Shown piece by piece: positions 35,707-44,170 of a DNA stretch of 64,000 bases. The position numbers and the translations under genes were made by a program. Where the stretch lies: NCBI RefSeq assembly GCF_000263855.1, contig NZ_AJWX01000008.1, positions 119,336 to 183,335 on the forward strand, given 5' to 3'. Each line of letters starts with the position of its first letter. Position 1 is the first letter of the stretch. This stretch comes from Pseudomonas sp. M47T1. Its GTDB lineage: Bacteria > Pseudomonadota > Gammaproteobacteria > Pseudomonadales > Pseudomonadaceae. A model generated the notes under the pieces. That model was given only the letters and a program-made list of their open reading frames with translations. It made no database searches and was not told where the DNA came from.

Positions 35707-36120
35707 CTACGCCCGGCAGCAACTGCGGCCGGACGCCAGGTCCGCCAGTATCGGGCAGTCCGGGCGGTCATTGCCTTGGCAATGCGACGCCAGGTTCTGC
35801 AGGGTGTCGCGCAGCCCGGTCAGTTCGCCGATGCGCCGGTTGAGGTCGTCGATGTGCCGATGGGCCAGGGCCTTGACGTCGGCGCTGGCGCGGCCGCGGT
35901 CTTGCCACAGGGTCAGCAGTTGCGCCACTTCCTCCAGGGAAAACCCCAGGTCCCGCGAGCGCTTGATGAACGCCAGCGTATGCAGGTCATCGTCCTGATA
36001 AAGGCGGTAGCCACTGTCGGTGCGCAGCGCCGGCTTGAGCAGGCCGGTAGACTCGTAATAACGGATCATCTTGGCGCTCAAGCCACTGTGGCGGGCCGCC
36101 TGGCCGATGTTCATGTTCAT
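35707..36120 (-). CDS. cueR: Copper-responsive MerR family activator CueR
   Basis: This 137-aa regulator has an N-terminal MerR helix-turn-helix (NIGQAARHSGLSAKMIRYYE), a dimerisation helix and a C-terminal Cu(I)-binding loop HCQGNDRPDCP with the two Cys seven residues apart as in E. coli CueR, followed by a CC pair. It activates promoters with 19-bp spacers. Its ATG is 4 nt after the copA stop with AAGGAG overlapping the copA end, so copA and cueR form one operon. Confidence 0.93.
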   Translation of the reverse strand: MNMNIGQAARHSGLSAKMIRYYESTGLLKPALRTDSGYRLYQDDDLHTLAFIKRSRDLGFSLEEVAQLLTLWQDRGRASADVKALAHRHIDDLNRRIGELTGLRDTLQNLASHCQGNDRPDCPILADLASGRSCCRA

Positions 36121-36124
36121 GGCG

Positions 36125-38314
36125 TCACTCCTTGTCTTCCAGGCTGTCGGGCTTCCACGTTTTCAGCAACAGCGCATTGCTGACTACGCTGACACTGGAC
36201 AGCGCCATGGCGGCACCGGCCAGCACCGGGTTGAGCAGGCCGAAGGCGGCCAGCGGTATGCCGATCAGGTTATACACAAAGGCCCAGAACAGGTTCTGGC
36301 GAATTTTCGCGTAGGTCTTGCGGCTGATGTCCAGCGCCGCAGGTACCAGGCGCGGGTCGCCGCGCATCAGGGTGATGCCCGCCGCCTGCATGGCCACGTC
36401 GGTGCCACCGCCCATCGCGATGCCAATGTCGGCGGCGGCCAGGGCCGGGGCGTCGTTGATGCCGTCACCCACCATTGCCACCACGCCGTCAGCTTTCAAC
36501 CGCGACACTGCGGCTGCCTTGTCGGCGGGCAGCACCTGGGCATGCACATCGTTTATGCCCAGCGCCTGCGCCACCACTCGGGCGCTGCCTTGGTTGTCAC
36601 CGGTCAGCAAATGGCTGCTGATGTGGCGCTGGGCCAATTGGGCCACGGCCTCCCGTGCACCGGGCTTGAGGCTGTCGCCAAACGCCAGCAGGCCAAGCAG
36701 CTGCGGGGCGGGGCCTTGTTCGATCAACCATGACAGGGTTCGCCCTTCGCTTTCCCAGGCGTTTGCCTGGGCCTGAAGTGCGTCGCCGGACAGCCCCAGG
36801 TCGGCGAGCAAGCGGCCATTGCCCAGGGCCAGGGCGCGGCCCTGCACGGTGCCGCTGACACCGCGCCCGGTCAGCGCGCGGGCGTCGGCCGGGGCTTGAA
36901 CGGCCAGTTGGCGGTCGCCGCAGGCTTGCAGCACAGCCTTGGCCAACGGGTGCTCGCTGGCCTGTTGCAGGCTGCCGGCCCATTGCAGCAGGGTATCGTC
37001 GTCGATGCCCAGGGCCTGCCTGTGCACCAAGGTCGGGGTGCCGGACGTCAATGTGCCGGTCTTGTCGAACACCACGCGGTTTACCTGGTGGGCACGCTCC
37101 AGGGCTTCGGCGTCCTTGATCAGAATGCCGTGGCGGGCCGCCACGCCGGTGCCGGCCATGATCGCGGCCGGTGTGGCCAGGCCCAGCGCGCAGGGGCAGG
37201 CGATGACCAGCACGGCCACCGCATTGATGATGGCCTGCTCCAGCGGTGCGCCGTGCAGCCACCAGCCCACCAGGGTCAACAGCGCCAGTACCAGAACGGT
37301 CGGCACAAACACCTGGCTTACGCGGTCCACCAGTTTCTGGATCGGAGCCTTGGCGGCCTGAGCGTCTTCCACCAGGCGAATGATTTTCGCCAGGGTGCCT
37401 TCACTGCCCAACGCTCGGGCCTCTACCAGCAGGCGACCTTCACCGTTGATGGCCCCACCGATCACCGAGTCGCCCGGTTGCTTGGCCACCGGCAGGCTTT
37501 CCCCGCTGATCAGCGATTCGTCGGCATGGCTGCGGCCTTCAAGCACCTGGCCGTCGACGGCGAAGCGTTCGCCAGGGCGCACCACTACCTGGTCACCCAG
37601 GCGCAGTTGCTCAATGGCCACTTCCTGCTCCACGCCTTCACGCAGCCGTACCGCCCGCGCCGGGCGCAGTTGCTCCAGGGCGCGAATGGCACTGGCGGTC
37701 TGGCGTTTGGCGCGGCTTTCCAGGTACTTGCCCAGCAGTACCAGTGCGACCACCACCGCCGAGGCTTCGAAATAAAGGTGGGGCATGCCGCCGCTGGGCG
37801 TATTTGCCCATTCATACAGGCTCAGGCCATACCCGGCGCTGGTGCCCAGGGCCACCAACAGGTCCATGTTGCCAGCACCGGCGCGCACTGCCTTGAATGC
37901 GGCGACGTAGAAGCGTGCGCCCAGAATGAACTGCACCGGCGTGGCAAGCGCCCACTGCAGCCACGCGGGCAGCATCCAGTCCAGCCCGAATGGCTGAGCC
38001 AGCATGGGCGCGACCAAGGGCAGGGCCAGCAACAGCGCCGCGGCCAGCGCCAGGCGTTCGCGGCGCAGTGCCGGGGCAGGGTCGGCTGGCGGGGTATCGG
38101 GCAGGCTGGCGCTGTAGCCGGCTTTTTCCACGGCCGCAATCAGCTGCACCGGGTCCATGGCCTGGGTCAGCTCCACATGGGCACGTTCGCTGGCCAGGTT
38201 GACGCTGGCCAGTTTCACGCCGTCGAGTTTGTTCAGGGCACGTTCGACCCGGCCCGCGCAGCTGGCGCAGGTCATGCCGCTGATCGGCAGTTCGAGGGTG
38301 AGGGCGTTGGACAT
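36125..38314 (-). CDS. copA: Cu(I)-exporting P1B-type ATPase CopA
   Basis: This 729-aa ATPase has one N-terminal heavy-metal domain ([12 protein letters not shown] near residue 13), an actuator domain with SGESLPV, the transmembrane metal site [10 protein letters not shown], phosphorylation motif DKTGTLT and hinge [10 protein letters not shown]. It exports Cu(I) from the cytoplasm. The minus-strand Shine-Dalgarno AAGGAGG precedes the ATG at 38314. A CueR-type promoter lies just upstream, and a 9-bp inverted repeat (AAGGTCCTC/GAGGACCTT, 38317-38341) spans the predicted start site. Confidence 0.96.
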   Translation of the reverse strand: MSNALTLELPISGMTCASCAGRVERALNKLDGVKLASVNLASERAHVELTQAMDPVQLIAAVEKAGYSASLPDTPPADPAPALRRERLALAAALLLALPLVAPMLAQPFGLDWMLPAWLQWALATPVQFILGARFYVAAFKAVRAGAGNMDLLVALGTSAGYGLSLYEWANTPSGGMPHLYFEASAVVVALVLLGKYLESRAKRQTASAIRALEQLRPARAVRLREGVEQEVAIEQLRLGDQVVVRPGERFAVDGQVLEGRSHADESLISGESLPVAKQPGDSVIGGAINGEGRLLVEARALGSEGTLAKIIRLVEDAQAAKAPIQKLVDRVSQVFVPTVLVLALLTLVGWWLHGAPLEQAIINAVAVLVIACPCALGLATPAAIMAGTGVAARHGILIKDAEALERAHQVNRVVFDKTGTLTSGTPTLVHRQALGIDDDTLLQWAGSLQQASEHPLAKAVLQACGDRQLAVQAPADARALTGRGVSGTVQGRALALGNGRLLADLGLSGDALQAQANAWESEGRTLSWLIEQGPAPQLLGLLAFGDSLKPGAREAVAQLAQRHISSHLLTGDNQGSARVVAQALGINDVHAQVLPADKAAAVSRLKADGVVAMVGDGINDAPALAAADIGIAMGGGTDVAMQAAGITLMRGDPRLVPAALDISRKTYAKIRQNLFWAFVYNLIGIPLAAFGLLNPVLAGAAMALSSVSVVSNALLLKTWKPDSLEDKE

Positions 38315-38341
38315 GAAAGGTCCTCCTTGGCAGAGGACCTT

Positions 38342-38372
38342 AGGATCAACCTTGCCACCTTGGCAAGGTCAA
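38342..38372 (-). promoter_or_regulatory. CueR-type promoter of copA
   Basis: On the minus strand TTGACC (38372-38367) and GATCCT (38347-38342) are separated by 19 bp, the long spacer characteristic of MerR-family promoters. The spacer carries the dyad ACCTTGCC...GGCAAGGT, the CueR operator layout. Confidence 0.85.
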
Positions 38373-38386
38373 GCGTCGTCAGGCAG

Positions 38387-38776
38387 TCAATACTGGTCGG
38401 GCGGCGCCAGCTTCAGGTACATGCCGTTGGGGCCGTTGGCGATGCGGTATTTCTGCACCTGGCCGGCATGCAGGTCGATGGCCGTGGCGTTGGCTGCAGG
38501 CAGGCCGGGCGCACAGCCAGGGGCCTGGCCGGGCTCCTGCATCAGCCGTACCACCACCCTGCCGGGCGGCAGGTTGAACGACACTTCCTGTTCCTGGAAC
38601 AGCCGGCCCACCTTGTTATCACCAATGTAGATACCCAGTTCGCACGGAGTGCCCACTTCCAGGCGCTCACGGGAAACGATCAGGACGCTGTAGTCCTGGA
38701 TGCTTTCGGCATTGGCCCAAAGCGACAGGGTCATCAGACCCAGGACGCCCATCAGGCGGGAAACGGACCTGCGCAT
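38387..38776 (-). CDS. Small exported protein between copA and copZ, function unknown
   Basis: This 129-aa protein has a signal peptide ending in ANA near residue 23. The mature part, about 105 residues, is rich in beta-strand-like segments, contains two or three cysteines (EVGTPCELGIYIGDN; QAPGCAPGLP) and ends KLAPPDQY. I recognise no metal-site motif of Cox17, CopC or CusF type. AAAGG precedes the ATG. It lies between two copper-regulated promoters but has no visible CueR box of its own. Confidence 0.75.
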   Translation of the reverse strand: MRRSVSRLMGVLGLMTLSLWANAESIQDYSVLIVSRERLEVGTPCELGIYIGDNKVGRLFQEQEVSFNLPPGRVVVRLMQEPGQAPGCAPGLPAANATAIDLHAGQVQKYRIANGPNGMYLKLAPPDQY

Positions 38777-38864
38777 GGCGCCTTTCTCCTACACAATAGA
38801 TCTTCGATGCCTCAGCTTGGCGGAGCCGGACGTTTATTTCCAGCCCGGCAGGCAAGCGCAGAAC

Positions 38865-38895
38865 TTGACCTTGTCATGATGGCAAGGTTGAAACT
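38865..38895 (+). promoter_or_regulatory. CueR-type promoter of copZ
   Basis: TTGACC (38865-38870) and GAAACT (38890-38895) are separated by 19 bp, with the dyad ACCTTGTC...GGCAAGGT between them. This is the same layout as upstream of copA. Confidence 0.82.
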
Positions 38896-38926
38896 ATCCC
38901 TTCATCTCGTTTCAGGAGGCATCAGC

Positions 38927-39118
38927 ATGCAAGAGTTCAACGTGCAAGGCATGACCTGCGGGCACTGCGTACGGGCGGTCACCCAGGCCGTACAGGCACT
39001 GGACCCGGCCGCGGTAGTGGAGGTCGACCTGGCCAGCGCCACCGTGCGTGTGCAGAGCCAGCAGCCGGCGGCCGCCATCGCCGACGCCATCAAGGAAGAA
39101 GGCTACAGCGTGGCCTGA
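38927..39118 (+). CDS. copZ: Copper chaperone CopZ
   Basis: This 63-aa protein is a single heavy-metal-associated domain with the Cu(I)-binding motif GMTCGHC at residues 8-14 and the usual C-terminal IKEEGYSVA. It delivers Cu(I) to CopA and buffers cytoplasmic copper. I chose the ATG at 38927 because AGGAGG precedes it and the domain starts there. An open reading extends upstream but is antisense to copA. Confidence 0.93.
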   Translation: MQEFNVQGMTCGHCVRAVTQAVQALDPAAVVEVDLASATVRVQSQQPAAAIADAIKEEGYSVA

Positions 39119-39207
39119 GCGGCAAAGGGTCGCGTGCTTGGCCTTTGGGGATCCACTGCGGTTAAACTGTTGCGTTGCCCTGTTTGCAGCACTGCACTGG
39201 ATCCTTG

Positions 39208-40389
39208 ATGAACCTCAGAACCATCCTCATTCTCGGCGCGCTCAGCGCGTTCGGGCCGCTGGCCATCGACTTCTACCTGCCGGGCTTCCCGGCCATGGCC
39301 CAGGCGTTCGGCACCGACGAGCAACACATTCAGCTGACCCTGGCGGCCTATTTCCTCGGCCTGTCCATTGGCCAGTTGGCCTACGGCCCGATCGCCGACC
39401 GTTTCGGCCGGCGGGTACCGCTGTTGGTGGGCGTCGCCCTGTTTACCCTGTCTTCGTTGGCCTGCGCGTTCGCGCCGAGCCTGGAGTGGCTGATTGCGGC
39501 GCGCTTTATTCAGGCACTGGGCGGCTGCGCGGGCATGGTGCTGTCGCGGGCCATTGTCAGCGACAAATGCGATGCGGTGGGTTCGGCTAAAGTTTTTTCG
39601 CAATTGATGCTGGTGATGGGCCTGGCGCCTATCCTGGCGCCGATGCTGGGTGGCCTGTTGGTCAACACCCTGGGCTGGCAATGGATTTTCTTACTGCTGA
39701 CCGGTTTCAGTGCCCTGGCGGGAGTGGCCGTGGCCCTCGGCTTGCCCGAAAGCATGCCAGCCCATCATCCGCGCCACCCACTCAGCGGTGCACTGGGCCG
39801 CTACGTGGCGCTGATCAAGGACCCGCTGTTCATGGGCAACGCCCTGACCGGCGGCGTAGCCATGGCCGGCATGTTTGCCTACGTGGCCGGGTCGCCGTTC
39901 GTGTTCATCAAGCTCTATGGCGTGCCGGCCGAGCATTATGGCTGGCTGTTCGGCAGCAATGCCGCAGGCTTCATCCTGGTGGCGCAAATCAATGCGCGAA
40001 TGCTGGCCAAGCGTGGCCCGGCGTTGCTGCTGGCCCGCGCGGTATGGGTCTACCTGGCCGCCGCCTTGATGCTGTTGGCGGTGTGCTCGCTGCACACCAC
40101 GCAATTGTGGCCGCTGCTGATTCCGTTGTTCGTCTGCATTGCCAGCCTGGGCTGCATCATTCCCAATGCCTCGGCATGCGCCATGAACGGCCAGGGCGCG
40201 CGCGCCGGCAGTGCTTCCGCGCTGCTGGGCTGCCTGCAGTTCAGCGTAGCCGCCGGTTCTGCGTCGCTGGTGGGCGCGCTATACGACGGCAGCGCCATTC
40301 CCATGGCACTGGTGATCAGCGGCTGTGGCCTGTTGGCCGTGGTGCTGGCGGTACTGACCCAGTGGGTGCGACGCTCGCGCGGCGCTTAA
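39208..40389 (+). CDS. Bcr/CflA family drug-efflux MFS transporter
   Basis: This 393-aa protein has twelve hydrophobic segments and the Bcr/CflA hallmarks: LSAFGPLAIDFYLPGFPAMA at the start, GPIADRFGRR as MFS motif A and RFIQALGGCAGMVLSRA. Relatives export bicyclomycin, sulfonamides or amino acids by proton antiport. The specificity is unknown. The ATG at 39208 gives the family N-terminus. Its stop overlaps the convergent 59-aa gene by 2-4 bp. Confidence 0.92.
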   Translation: MNLRTILILGALSAFGPLAIDFYLPGFPAMAQAFGTDEQHIQLTLAAYFLGLSIGQLAYGPIADRFGRRVPLLVGVALFTLSSLACAFAPSLEWLIAARFIQALGGCAGMVLSRAIVSDKCDAVGSAKVFSQLMLVMGLAPILAPMLGGLLVNTLGWQWIFLLLTGFSALAGVAVALGLPESMPAHHPRHPLSGALGRYVALIKDPLFMGNALTGGVAMAGMFAYVAGSPFVFIKLYGVPAEHYGWLFGSNAAGFILVAQINARMLAKRGPALLLARAVWVYLAAALMLLAVCSLHTTQLWPLLIPLFVCIASLGCIIPNASACAMNGQGARAGSASALLGCLQFSVAAGSASLVGALYDGSAIPMALVISGCGLLAVVLAVLTQWVRRSRGA

Positions 40390-40565
40390 CTGGCAGCGCT
40401 CTGCTGGCGATAAGGTAGCCGGTGGGGCGCGGCCAGCCGTGATTGCAGGGTTTCGATGAAAGCCCGAGCCTCGGGCTCGCTGCGGAAGGTGACCACATGT
40501 TGGTCAAGGCGTACCTGCCAGTGGCTGCCGCTTTCCCTCGTCAGTTCGGTAAGCACTATTTTCAT
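40386..40565 (-). CDS. 59-aa conserved-looking small protein
   Basis: This short gene encodes 59 residues beginning MKIVLTELTRESGSHWQVRL and ending LPYRQQSAAS. It has a strong Shine-Dalgarno, GGAGGA, 7-8 nt before the ATG at 40565, and its stop overlaps the stop of the convergent exporter gene. The first half looks like two beta strands and the second like one helix (EPEARAFIETLQSRL), a compact fold similar in pattern to small DUF1652-like Pseudomonas proteins. The function is unknown, and the family suggestion is tentative. Confidence 0.65.
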   Translation of the reverse strand: MKIVLTELTRESGSHWQVRLDQHVVTFRSEPEARAFIETLQSRLAAPHRLPYRQQSAAS

Positions 40566-40709
40566 GGCTGATTCCTCCGGGGGTCAGAGGCCTCAAGTGT
40601 AGCGCTGGTAAGTGAAGATGAATTGATTCGGGGCAACCTTTGGACTGACGGTAGGTAACGTTCGCGTAACCGCCGCGTCGCGGCAGCGGCTACGGATTGG
40701 ATTACGGGG

Positions 40710-41723
40710 TCAAAACCCTTCCAGCACAATCTTGCCGCGTGCCGTGCCACTTTCCAGCAGGGCGTGGGCGCGCTTCAGGTTGGCGGCATCGATGCGGCCG
40801 AAATGCTCGCCGACGGTGGTGCGCAAGGTGCCCGCGTCTATCAACTGGGCCACGCGGTTGAGCAGGTGGTGTTGCTCGATCATGTCTGGCGTCTCGAACA
40901 GCGAGCGGGTGTACATGAACTCCCAGTGCAACGACAGGCTCTTGCGCTTGAGCAGGCCGATGTCCAGCGCTTTGGGGTCGTCGATCAGCGCCAGGCGGCC
41001 TTGTGGCGCCAGTGCCTCCACCAGTTCAGCTAAATGCTGGTCGGTCTGGGTCAGGCTGGCCACGTGGGTGACCGGGCCCAGGCCCAGGCGCTTGAGTTCG
41101 GCGCTCAGTGGCTGGCTGTGGTCGATGACGTGGTCGGCGCCCAGCTCGCGTACCCATTGGCGGGTTTCGGGGCGGGAGGCGGTGCCGATCACGGTCAGGC
41201 CGGTGAGCTGGCTGGCCAGCTGAGTCAGGATCGAGCCCACGCCACCGGCGGCGCCGACGATCAACAGGCTCTGGCCTTCGTTGGCCTTGCCTTGGTTGAT
41301 TTGCAGGCGCTCGAACAGCAGCTCCCAGGCCGTGATGGCCGTGAGCGGCAACGCGGCGGCATCGGCAAAGCCCAGGGTGGCCGGCATGCGCCCGACAATC
41401 CGCTCGTCCACCACGTGCAGCTCGCTGTTGCCGCCCGCCCGGGCAATTGAACCGGCGTAATACACTCTATCACCAGGCTTGAACAGGCTGACGTCAGCGC
41501 CCACCGCCTGCACCACGCCAGCCACGTCCCAGCCCAGTACCTTGGCGGCGCCTGCTTCGGGGGCCACGTTCTGGCGAACCTTGGTGTCCACCGGGTTCAC
41601 CGAGATGGCCTTGACCTCTACCAGCAGGTCACGCGGCCCTGGCTGGGGTGCGGGTAATTCCACATCCTGCAGGGCGGCAGGGTCGCTAATGGGCAGTGAC
41701 GCGTAATAGGCAATGGCTTTCAT
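40710..41723 (-). CDS. Quinone-oxidoreductase-like alcohol dehydrogenase family protein
   Basis: This 337-aa medium-chain dehydrogenase/reductase has a GroES-like N-terminal domain (EVKAISVNPVDTKVRQ; LGWDVAGVVQAVG) and a Rossmann domain with GAAGGVGSILTQLA. The catalytic zinc ligands are missing, as in NAD(P)H:quinone reductases of the TIGR02817 type. It probably reduces quinones or enones with NADPH. GGAG precedes the ATG at 41723. It is divergent from a LysR gene, its likely regulator. Confidence 0.9.
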   Translation of the reverse strand: MKAIAYYASLPISDPAALQDVELPAPQPGPRDLLVEVKAISVNPVDTKVRQNVAPEAGAAKVLGWDVAGVVQAVGADVSLFKPGDRVYYAGSIARAGGNSELHVVDERIVGRMPATLGFADAAALPLTAITAWELLFERLQINQGKANEGQSLLIVGAAGGVGSILTQLASQLTGLTVIGTASRPETRQWVRELGADHVIDHSQPLSAELKRLGLGPVTHVASLTQTDQHLAELVEALAPQGRLALIDDPKALDIGLLKRKSLSLHWEFMYTRSLFETPDMIEQHHLLNRVAQLIDAGTLRTTVGEHFGRIDAANLKRAHALLESGTARGKIVLEGF

Positions 41724-41849
41724 GAACAGGCTCCAGAGTGGCTGTCGCTGCCAGCGGCAGGGCGACGAAAAAGGTGTGCCCATCATTGGCTATTTTCATC
41801 AGGGGTAAAACCGGCTAAAAGCACAGTCTCTTTCAATATTATTTTGATA

Positions 41850-42770
41850 ATGGCCATGCTGCGATTTGACGACCTGCAACTGTTTGTACGTGCCGCCGAC
41901 CTTGGCAGCCTGTCCGCCGCCGCTCGGGTCATGGACCTTTCGCCGGCCGTGGCCAGCGCTGCGCTCAAACGCATCGAGGCGCAGTTGGGCGCACGCCTGC
42001 TGGCGCGTTCCACCCGTAGCTTGCGCCTGACGGCCGAGGGCGAGGGCTTTCTGGAATACGCACGGGCGGCATTGAGCAGCCTGGATGAAGGGCGCCAGTT
42101 ACTCTCGCGTGGGCAGGAGCAGGTCAACGGGATGATCCAGCTGTCGGCGCCTTCGGATTTCGGCCGCAATGCGTTGCTGCCCTGGTTGGACGAGTTCCAG
42201 CAAACTCACCCGGGGCTGTCGGTACGCCTGCTGCTGGGCGATCGCATAGCCGATCTGTTTCGCCAGCCGGTGGACCTGGCATTGCGCTACGGTGAACCGG
42301 AAGACTCCAGCCTGGTGGCGCTGCCCATCGCCCCGCATAACCGTCGCGTGCTGTGCGCATCGCCCGCGTACCTGGCGGCCCATGGCCGGCCGCGCCAGGT
42401 GGAGCAACTGGCCCAGCATAATTGCCTGTTGTTCATGCTGGGCGGGCGCGTTCATGACCATTGGCGCTTCGCCGACGGCAAGCGTGAAATCGGCCTGACA
42501 GTGCGTGGCGACCGTTTCAGCGACGACGCCGACGTGGTGCGGCGTTGGGCGCTGGCGGGTGTGGGGGTTGCCTACAAATCCTGGCTGGACGTTGCCGCAG
42601 ATGTTCGTGAAGGTCGCCTGGAAGTGCTGATGCCTCACTTGGCGGGTGAGCGCACGCCTCTCAACCTGCTGTGTGCCCACCGCGCGCAGTTGAGCAAACC
42701 GATCAATTTATTACGAGATCGCCTGCGAAAAGGATGTGCCGAACTGTCCGGAAGTTATCCGGGCTTGTAG
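41850..42770 (+). CDS. LysR family transcriptional regulator
   Basis: This 306-aa regulator has an N-terminal winged helix (LGSLSAAARVMDLSPAVASA; RSTRSLRLTAEG) and a LysR effector domain. It belongs to the CrgA/DsdC-like branch often found beside quinone reductases. The divergent position across 126 bp suggests that it controls the dehydrogenase gene, probably in response to electrophiles or quinones. The start may be ATG 41850 or 41856; neither has a strong ribosome site. Confidence 0.9.
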   Translation: MAMLRFDDLQLFVRAADLGSLSAAARVMDLSPAVASAALKRIEAQLGARLLARSTRSLRLTAEGEGFLEYARAALSSLDEGRQLLSRGQEQVNGMIQLSAPSDFGRNALLPWLDEFQQTHPGLSVRLLLGDRIADLFRQPVDLALRYGEPEDSSLVALPIAPHNRRVLCASPAYLAAHGRPRQVEQLAQHNCLLFMLGGRVHDHWRFADGKREIGLTVRGDRFSDDADVVRRWALAGVGVAYKSWLDVAADVREGRLEVLMPHLAGERTPLNLLCAHRAQLSKPINLLRDRLRKGCAELSGSYPGL

Positions 42771-43135
42771 TAAGTGGCGGACAGGTATTGCCTCTTTTTT
42801 TTACTTTGGCTGTAGGTAAATACTTCCGCTATTGGAAATAAGAACCCGTTTCCATTCCGGCAAAGCATTGAGTTAACGCGCTCGCCCACCTTTTGCCGGT
42901 GCAGCAAGTGGGGTTTTTACAAGGCGGTCACCTGGCCGTGGTTTGCCAACACACCGCCTGCGCGGGTCTTTCGTGGCGTCTTATATCAACTAGTACAAAT
43001 TCGTACGCTTATAATGTCCGGGCAGCCATTGCCAGCGAGAGAGGCCAGCCTGCCCGGTCTGAGATAGTTTGCCTCTTTCATCCATGGGGCTGTTTCCACG
43101 GGCAATAGAATACGAGATTTTTTGGAGCCAATGGT
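42771..43135. other. Non-coding gap with long dyad, promoter-like block and leader hairpin
   Basis: No gene is evident here. The base composition is richer in A+T than the flanks. Visible elements are a wide dyad CCGGCAAA (42857-42864)/TTTGCCGG (42892-42899), a palindrome GTAC-AAATTC-GTAC (42993-43006), a consensus TATAAT (43010-43015), and a hairpin CCGGGCAG/CTGCCCGG (43018-43025, 43050-43057). Confidence 0.6.
42987..43015 (+). promoter_or_regulatory. Putative promoter with operator-like palindrome in the spacer
   Basis: TATAAT (43010-43015) is a perfect -10. The best -35 at 17 bp is CAACTA (42987-42992), a poor match. The palindrome GTAC-AAATTC-GTAC (42993-43006) fills the spacer, as expected for a repressor or a spacer-binding activator site. 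Confidence 0.45.
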
Positions 43136-43270
43136 GTGCCAAACCCAGTTGCCAAAGATCAGTTGACCGAAGCCGGTAAATGCTGTTTCCGGGAACTAGA
43201 CATGCAGCCTGTCCTGAAGTTTCGATTGCCCTGGTACTTTCAACCTCTTTCGTTGGAGCTGTTTAACTGA
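43136..43270 (+). CDS. Possible 44-aa small protein upstream of the ArsR-like gene
   Basis: A GTG at 43136 lies 8 nt after GGAG and opens a 44-codon frame starting VPNPVAKDQLTEAGKCCFRE and ending LSLELFN. It has a Cys pair at residues 16-17 and a hydrophobic/aromatic stretch LPWYFQPLSLELF. The stop codon coincides with the first base of a perfect palindrome. I recognise no family. It may be a leader peptide or a small protein expressed with the downstream regulator, or it may be a chance frame. Confidence 0.4.
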   Translation: MPNPVAKDQLTEAGKCCFRELDMQPVLKFRLPWYFQPLSLELFN

Positions 43271-43289
43271 CCCTTGATTGCAAGGGTCA
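43268..43289. promoter_or_regulatory. Perfect 22-bp palindrome before the ArsR-like gene
   Basis: TGACCCTTG-ATTG-CAAGGGTCA has 9-bp arms and lies 29 bp upstream of the regulator ATG. It has no T-run, so it is better read as an operator, possibly for autoregulation, or as an mRNA hairpin than as a terminator. Confidence 0.6.
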
Positions 43290-43318
43290 AACAGAGTGTT
43301 TCGACAGGGAGTTAATAC

Positions 43319-44035
43319 ATGGAATACGCACCGAGCATCAGCCAGATCGCCATACTGTTGGCCGATCCCAAGCGCAGTGCAATGATCTGGGCGTTGATTG
43401 ACGGTTCTGCCCGGGCTTCCGAAGAGCTGGCAACGCTTGCGGGACTGACACCTTCCTCGGCCAGCGCGCACTTGGCCAGGCTAGCGGCAGGGGGGCTGTT
43501 GAAGCTTGAAGCCAGGGGCCGAAAGCGTTTCTTCAAGCTGGCCACGCCCCAGGTCGGCACGGCGGTGGAAGCCCTGGCCAGTGTCTGGGCGGGGCGCCCC
43601 GACATCCCTCAGGGCCTGGCATTGGCCAACTTGCCACCGGCACCGCCGTCGATGCGCAAGGCGCGCTTGTGCCATGACCACCTGGGGGGCGAACTGTCGG
43701 CCGATCTGTTCCAGCGGTTGCTGGACGCCGGTTGGCTGGAGCAACACGACCAGCGGCTGGAGGCCACGCAGAAGGGGGTGGAGCGCCTCGCCAGCCTGGG
43801 CATCTATTTGCAGGCGCTGGCCAGCCATCAGGACCAGGCCATATGCGCCTGTTGCGACTGGAGCAACAGCAGGCCCCACCTGGGCGGCGCACTGGGCGCC
43901 AGCCTGCTGCGGCTGTTCTTGCAGTCGGGGTGGCTGCGCATGAGTGACGAGTCGCGGGTGCTGCATGTGACCCAGGCCGGCGTGCGGGAAATCGCCAACA
44001 TGGCCCGTGAGGTGGCCGCGCCCGCTCCGGTTTAG
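43319..44035 (+). CDS. ArsR-like winged-helix transcriptional regulator
   Basis: This 238-aa protein has an N-terminal ArsR-type winged helix (ISQIAILLADPKRSAMIWAL; EELATLAGLTPSSASAHLARL; wing GRKRFFKLA). The C-terminal half of about 130 residues contains RLCHDHLGGELS and QAICACCDWSN, with Cys and His that could bind a metal or redox effector. This long form belongs to the YdfF-like group. GGGAG precedes the ATG. A palindromic site and a structured leader lie upstream. Confidence 0.87.
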   Translation: MEYAPSISQIAILLADPKRSAMIWALIDGSARASEELATLAGLTPSSASAHLARLAAGGLLKLEARGRKRFFKLATPQVGTAVEALASVWAGRPDIPQGLALANLPPAPPSMRKARLCHDHLGGELSADLFQRLLDAGWLEQHDQRLEATQKGVERLASLGIYLQALASHQDQAICACCDWSNSRPHLGGALGASLLRLFLQSGWLRMSDESRVLHVTQAGVREIANMAREVAAPAPV

Positions 44036-44170
44036 CCAGCCATGTTGTGCGGCGCCCCCGGTTCAGAGCTGGCGGCGTCGCTTACGGGGGCTGCGGGGTC
44101 GCTGTCAGGCATAGGCTGGCGTGTCGTTCACGCACACTCCAGGCAGGACAACTGCATCGAGGACCTGCCT

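Noticed and set aside
38317..38341. 9-bp inverted repeat in front of copA as an RNA thermosensor or SD-sequestering hairpin
   Set aside because: The CueR promoter geometry places the transcription start inside the repeat, so the distal arm would not be fully transcribed.
36896..39118. 740-codon frame ending in the CopZ domain
   Set aside because: Only the last 63 codons, after a strong AGGAGG at 38916-38921, encode a recognisable protein. The upstream part is antisense to copA and crosses the copA promoter.
42993..43006. GTAC-AAATTC-GTAC considered as a LexA or LuxR box
   Set aside because: It does not match the CTGT-N8-ACAG LexA box or a lux box; I kept it only as an unassigned palindrome.
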